NCBI GenBank assembly: GCA_900548115.1
Contig: URJL01000047.1
Span: forward strand, 1-15,742
Direction: 5' to 3'
DNA: 15,742 nucleotides
Source: an uncultured Eubacteriales bacterium
GTDB taxonomy: Bacteria > Bacillota > Clostridia > Oscillospirales > CAG-382
Below are positions 14,118 through 15,742 of the stretch, piece after piece. The notes beneath the pieces are model-generated. The model was not told where the DNA came from. It did no database searches and saw nothing but the letters and a program-made list of their open reading frames with translations. The position numbers and the translations under genes are program-made. Within the stretch, counting starts at the first letter, position 1. Each line of letters opens with the position of its first letter.

Positions 14118-14146
14118 TTGACAAAATCGAAAAGAGTGTGTATAAT
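14118..14146 (+). promoter_or_regulatory. Sigma-A promoter of rpsF-ssb-rpsR
   Basis: TTGACA (14118-14123), a 17-bp spacer and TATAAT (14141-14146) match consensus exactly. It shares the 20-bp upstream block around the -35 with the rpsU promoter. Initiation near 14153 leaves a leader of about 82 nt. Confidence 0.94.
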
Positions 14147-14156
14147 AATAGACTGT

Positions 14157-14207
14157 GAAAGATTGAAAAGCAATCTTTCTCCTTACTCCGACCCGTTGTG
14201 TCGGAGT
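14157..14207 (+). promoter_or_regulatory. Two-hairpin leader of rpsF, possible S6:S18 site
   Basis: The leader folds as GAAAGATTG-AAAAG-CAATCTTTC (14157-14179) and ACTCCGAC-CCGTTGT-GTCGGAGT (14185-14207). The second loop contains CCG. In other bacteria the S6:S18 complex represses its own operon by binding a hairpin with an unpaired CCG, so this could be an autoregulatory site. The match is only at motif level. Confidence 0.5.
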
Positions 14208-14234
14208 CTTATGTCCAAAAGGAGGTGCAAAAAC

Positions 14235-14528
14235 ATGGAACTCATCAACAAGTACGAAACCGTATTCGTTCTGAATCCCGAGCTTTCCGAAGACGATACC
14301 AAGGCGCTGGTCGAAAAATTTACCGGCCTTATCTCGACGCACGGAACGATCGAAAAGACGGACGAATGGGGTAAGAGAAAGCTCGCGTATCCGATTCAGG
14401 ATTACACGGAAGGTTACTACGTTGTAGTCAACTTTACCGCCGATCCCGCTTTCCCCGCCGAACTCAGCCGTATTTACAACATTACCGACGGTATTCTCCG
14501 TTCTATCGTTGTAAGACTCGACAAGTAA
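14235..14528 (+). CDS. rpsF: 30S ribosomal protein S6
   Basis: This 97-residue protein begins MELINKYETVFVLNPELSED and carries GTIEKTDEWGKRKLAYPIQ and YTEGYYVVVNFTADP. It ends LSRIYNITDGILRSIVVRLDK, the full S6 ferredoxin-like pattern. S6 pairs with S18 on the platform of the small subunit. AAGGAGG lies ten bases before the ATG. It is the first gene of the conserved rpsF-ssb-rpsR operon, with only 22 bp to ssb. There is no acidic C-terminal extension such as E. coli S6 has. Confidence 0.97.
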   Translation: MELINKYETVFVLNPELSEDDTKALVEKFTGLISTHGTIEKTDEWGKRKLAYPIQDYTEGYYVVVNFTADPAFPAELSRIYNITDGILRSIVVRLDK

Positions 14529-14550
14529 TTCCGAAAGGTGGTTTTTTGTT

Positions 14551-15006
14551 ATGGCATTTAACAAGGTCATTTTGATCGGAAATCTTGTCGCCGATCCCGA
14601 ATTGAAGAAAACGCAAAGCGGTATCAGCGTAACGTCCTTCCGTATTGCGGTCGGCCGTCGGTTTTCTTCCAAGGATTCCGAGGCGCCGCAAGCCGATTTT
14701 ATCGACATTGTTTGCTGGAGAAGCACGGCTGAATTTGTCACCCAGTATTTTACAAAGGGTCGTCCGATTCTTGTGTGCGGACAGCTTCAGTCGCGTACCT
14801 GGACCGATCAGAACGGTCAGAAGCGTTACACGGTCGAAGTTGTTGCCGACGAGGTCACCTTCGTTGACCGCAAAGCCGACAGCCAGCCCCGTACAACCGG
14901 AACTTATTACGGAGAACCGCCTGTGACCGGAAAACCCGCTGCGGGTTCAAGCGTTCCCGACGCTTCCTTTGTGGAGGTGCCGACGGAAGAAGATCTCCCC
15001 TTCTGA
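14551..15006 (+). CDS. ssb: Single-stranded DNA-binding protein
   Basis: This 151-residue protein has an N-terminal OB fold of about 105 residues. It includes FNKVILIGNLVADPELKKTQ, ADFIDIVCWRSTAEFVTQYF and KGRPILVCGQLQSRTW. A disordered glycine/proline-rich linker follows (about 110-140). It ends in the acidic tip EEDLPF, which recruits replication and repair partners. The length is normal for Firmicutes SsbA. AAGGTGG precedes the ATG. Its place between rpsF and rpsR is the usual one for the housekeeping SSB. Confidence 0.97.
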   Translation: MAFNKVILIGNLVADPELKKTQSGISVTSFRIAVGRRFSSKDSEAPQADFIDIVCWRSTAEFVTQYFTKGRPILVCGQLQSRTWTDQNGQKRYTVEVVADEVTFVDRKADSQPRTTGTYYGEPPVTGKPAAGSSVPDASFVEVPTEEDLPF

Positions 15007-15053
15007 TTTTTTAAGGGACAGATCGAACTACATTTTTACAGGAGGTAAAGATC

Positions 15054-15296
15054 ATGGATAAGGATACACAGAAGCAGTTTAAGAACCACAAGAAAAAGAA
15101 GGTTTGCAATTTCTGTGCCGAAAAGGTCGCTTTTATCGACTACAAAGACGCAATGAAGCTTCACAAGTACCTCTCCGAGCGCTCCAAGATTCTTCCCAGA
15201 AGAATCACCGGAACCTGCGCAAAGCATCAGAGAGAGCTTACCGAAGCCATCAAGAGAGCACGTCATATCGCCGTTATCCCGTATATCAGCGACTGA
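15054..15296 (+). CDS. rpsR: 30S ribosomal protein S18
   Basis: This 80-residue basic protein carries VCNFCAEKVAFIDYKDA, LHKYLSERSKILPRRITGTC and HQRELTEAIKRARHIAVIPY, the full S18 pattern. S18 binds 16S rRNA on the platform together with S6. Cys18, Cys21, Cys55 and His58 form a CxxC and CxxH arrangement that could bind zinc, the so-called C+ form; many S18 proteins lack it. AGGAGG lies eight bases before the ATG. It is the last gene of the operon, followed by a strong terminator. Confidence 0.97.
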   Translation: MDKDTQKQFKNHKKKKVCNFCAEKVAFIDYKDAMKLHKYLSERSKILPRRITGTCAKHQRELTEAIKRARHIAVIPYISD

Positions 15297-15329
15297 GCGC
15301 GCTTTTTCTCGAAAACAGACAGATCGGAA

Positions 15330-15356
15330 GCCGAAGCGAATCGCTTCGGCTTTTTT
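15330..15356 (+). terminator. Terminator of the rpsF operon
   Basis: GCCGAAGCG (15330-15338), loop AAT and CGCTTCGGC (15342-15350) form a 9-bp GC-rich stem followed by TTTTTT. It lies 33 bases past the rpsR stop. Confidence 0.95.
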
Positions 15357-15364
15357 GTCGTTTG

Positions 15365-15742
15365 GGAAATCTCACGGCAGCTGCTCCGCGGAGCGGTACA
15401 GTTGCCGTAACCGATTGTCGTCCCTCCTTTTCGTTCTTCTGCCCGCTCCGTACAAAGTCACCGTCCGAAGGGCAAACACTGCCCGTTTGCGGACGATAAC
15501 AAAAGAGGGGGACAGTGAGGACACGCCCTCGCCTGAGCGCGCTCATTGTTATGTCAACAGAATTCGTTATTGCGCACTCGCCCATGCCTTTTGGCATGGG
15601 CGCACCTCATCCGGCACTTCGTGCCATCTTCCCCTCGCAACACTGTGACCTTCGGTTCAAGCTGCACTGTGATCTTCGATCAAGTGTGGAAGGCTCTGTT
15701 GCGCATCAAAATTTCTATGTCAACATAACAAGAGCAAGGCGA
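15365..15742 (+). repeat. Repeat island F (continues past window)
   Basis: This forward copy of the mosaic starts right after the rpsF-operon terminator. It has GGGCAAAC-ACTGCCC-GTTTGC, CGCCCATGCC-TTTT-GGCATGGGCG (15579-15602) and GGCAC-TTC-GTGCC. It also has a two-unit mini-hairpin pocket inverted relative to islands C and D, then ATGTCAACATAACA at the window edge. The pyrimidine/purine stem is missing. No gene is visible. Confidence 0.8.

Overview
The window looks like a chromosomal segment of an uncultured gut-type Firmicute (class Clostridia). This is an inference from near-consensus sigma-A promoters (TTGACA-17-TATAAT), GGAGG ribosome binding sites, a tRNA gene with encoded CCA, and the rpsF-ssb-rpsR operon. 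It rests on signal and family recognition only, not on a database search.

Layout. Positions 1-2416 carry two plus-strand genes: an EamA/DMT-family permease and a DUF2974 (Mbeg1-like) alpha/beta-hydrolase-fold protein that starts at TTG. Positions 3210-3989 (minus) hold rpsU with its own promoter and terminator, a palindromic repeat cluster, and tRNA-Glu(CTC) with a perfect promoter and terminator. Positions 4034-12914 (minus) form a carbohydrate block. Read in transcription order it is a decayed EamA-type transporter behind an intact promoter, a GH78 alpha-L-rhamnosidase, an enolase-superfamily acid-sugar dehydratase-like enzyme, a GH10-type glycosidase and an SDR oxidoreductase. Neither glycosidase has a signal peptide, so imported oligosaccharides are probably processed inside the cell. 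Positions 13116-15356 (plus) hold a promoter, a closed multi-stem RNA element ending in an intrinsic terminator just ahead of a small lipoprotein gene, a 52-residue membrane microprotein, and the rpsF-ssb-rpsR operon with a hairpin leader and a terminator.

The most unusual feature is repeat content. About 3.6 kb (near 23%) is non-coding mosaic islands at 1-94, 2440-3200, 4797-5612, 7008-7735, 9264-10112 and 15365-15742. They are built from the same set of short hairpins in a fixed order. Many stems differ between copies by paired changes that keep the base pairing. One hairpin has a freely varying 5-bp core that is matched in the opposite arm of nearly every copy. A 44-bp unit derived from that hairpin forms exact-period tandem arrays. 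A second pocket holds a variable number of mini-hairpins in either orientation. These islands occupy every gap between the sugar genes.

The two best candidates for undescribed biology are this covarying repeat family and the structured RNA at 13151-13358.
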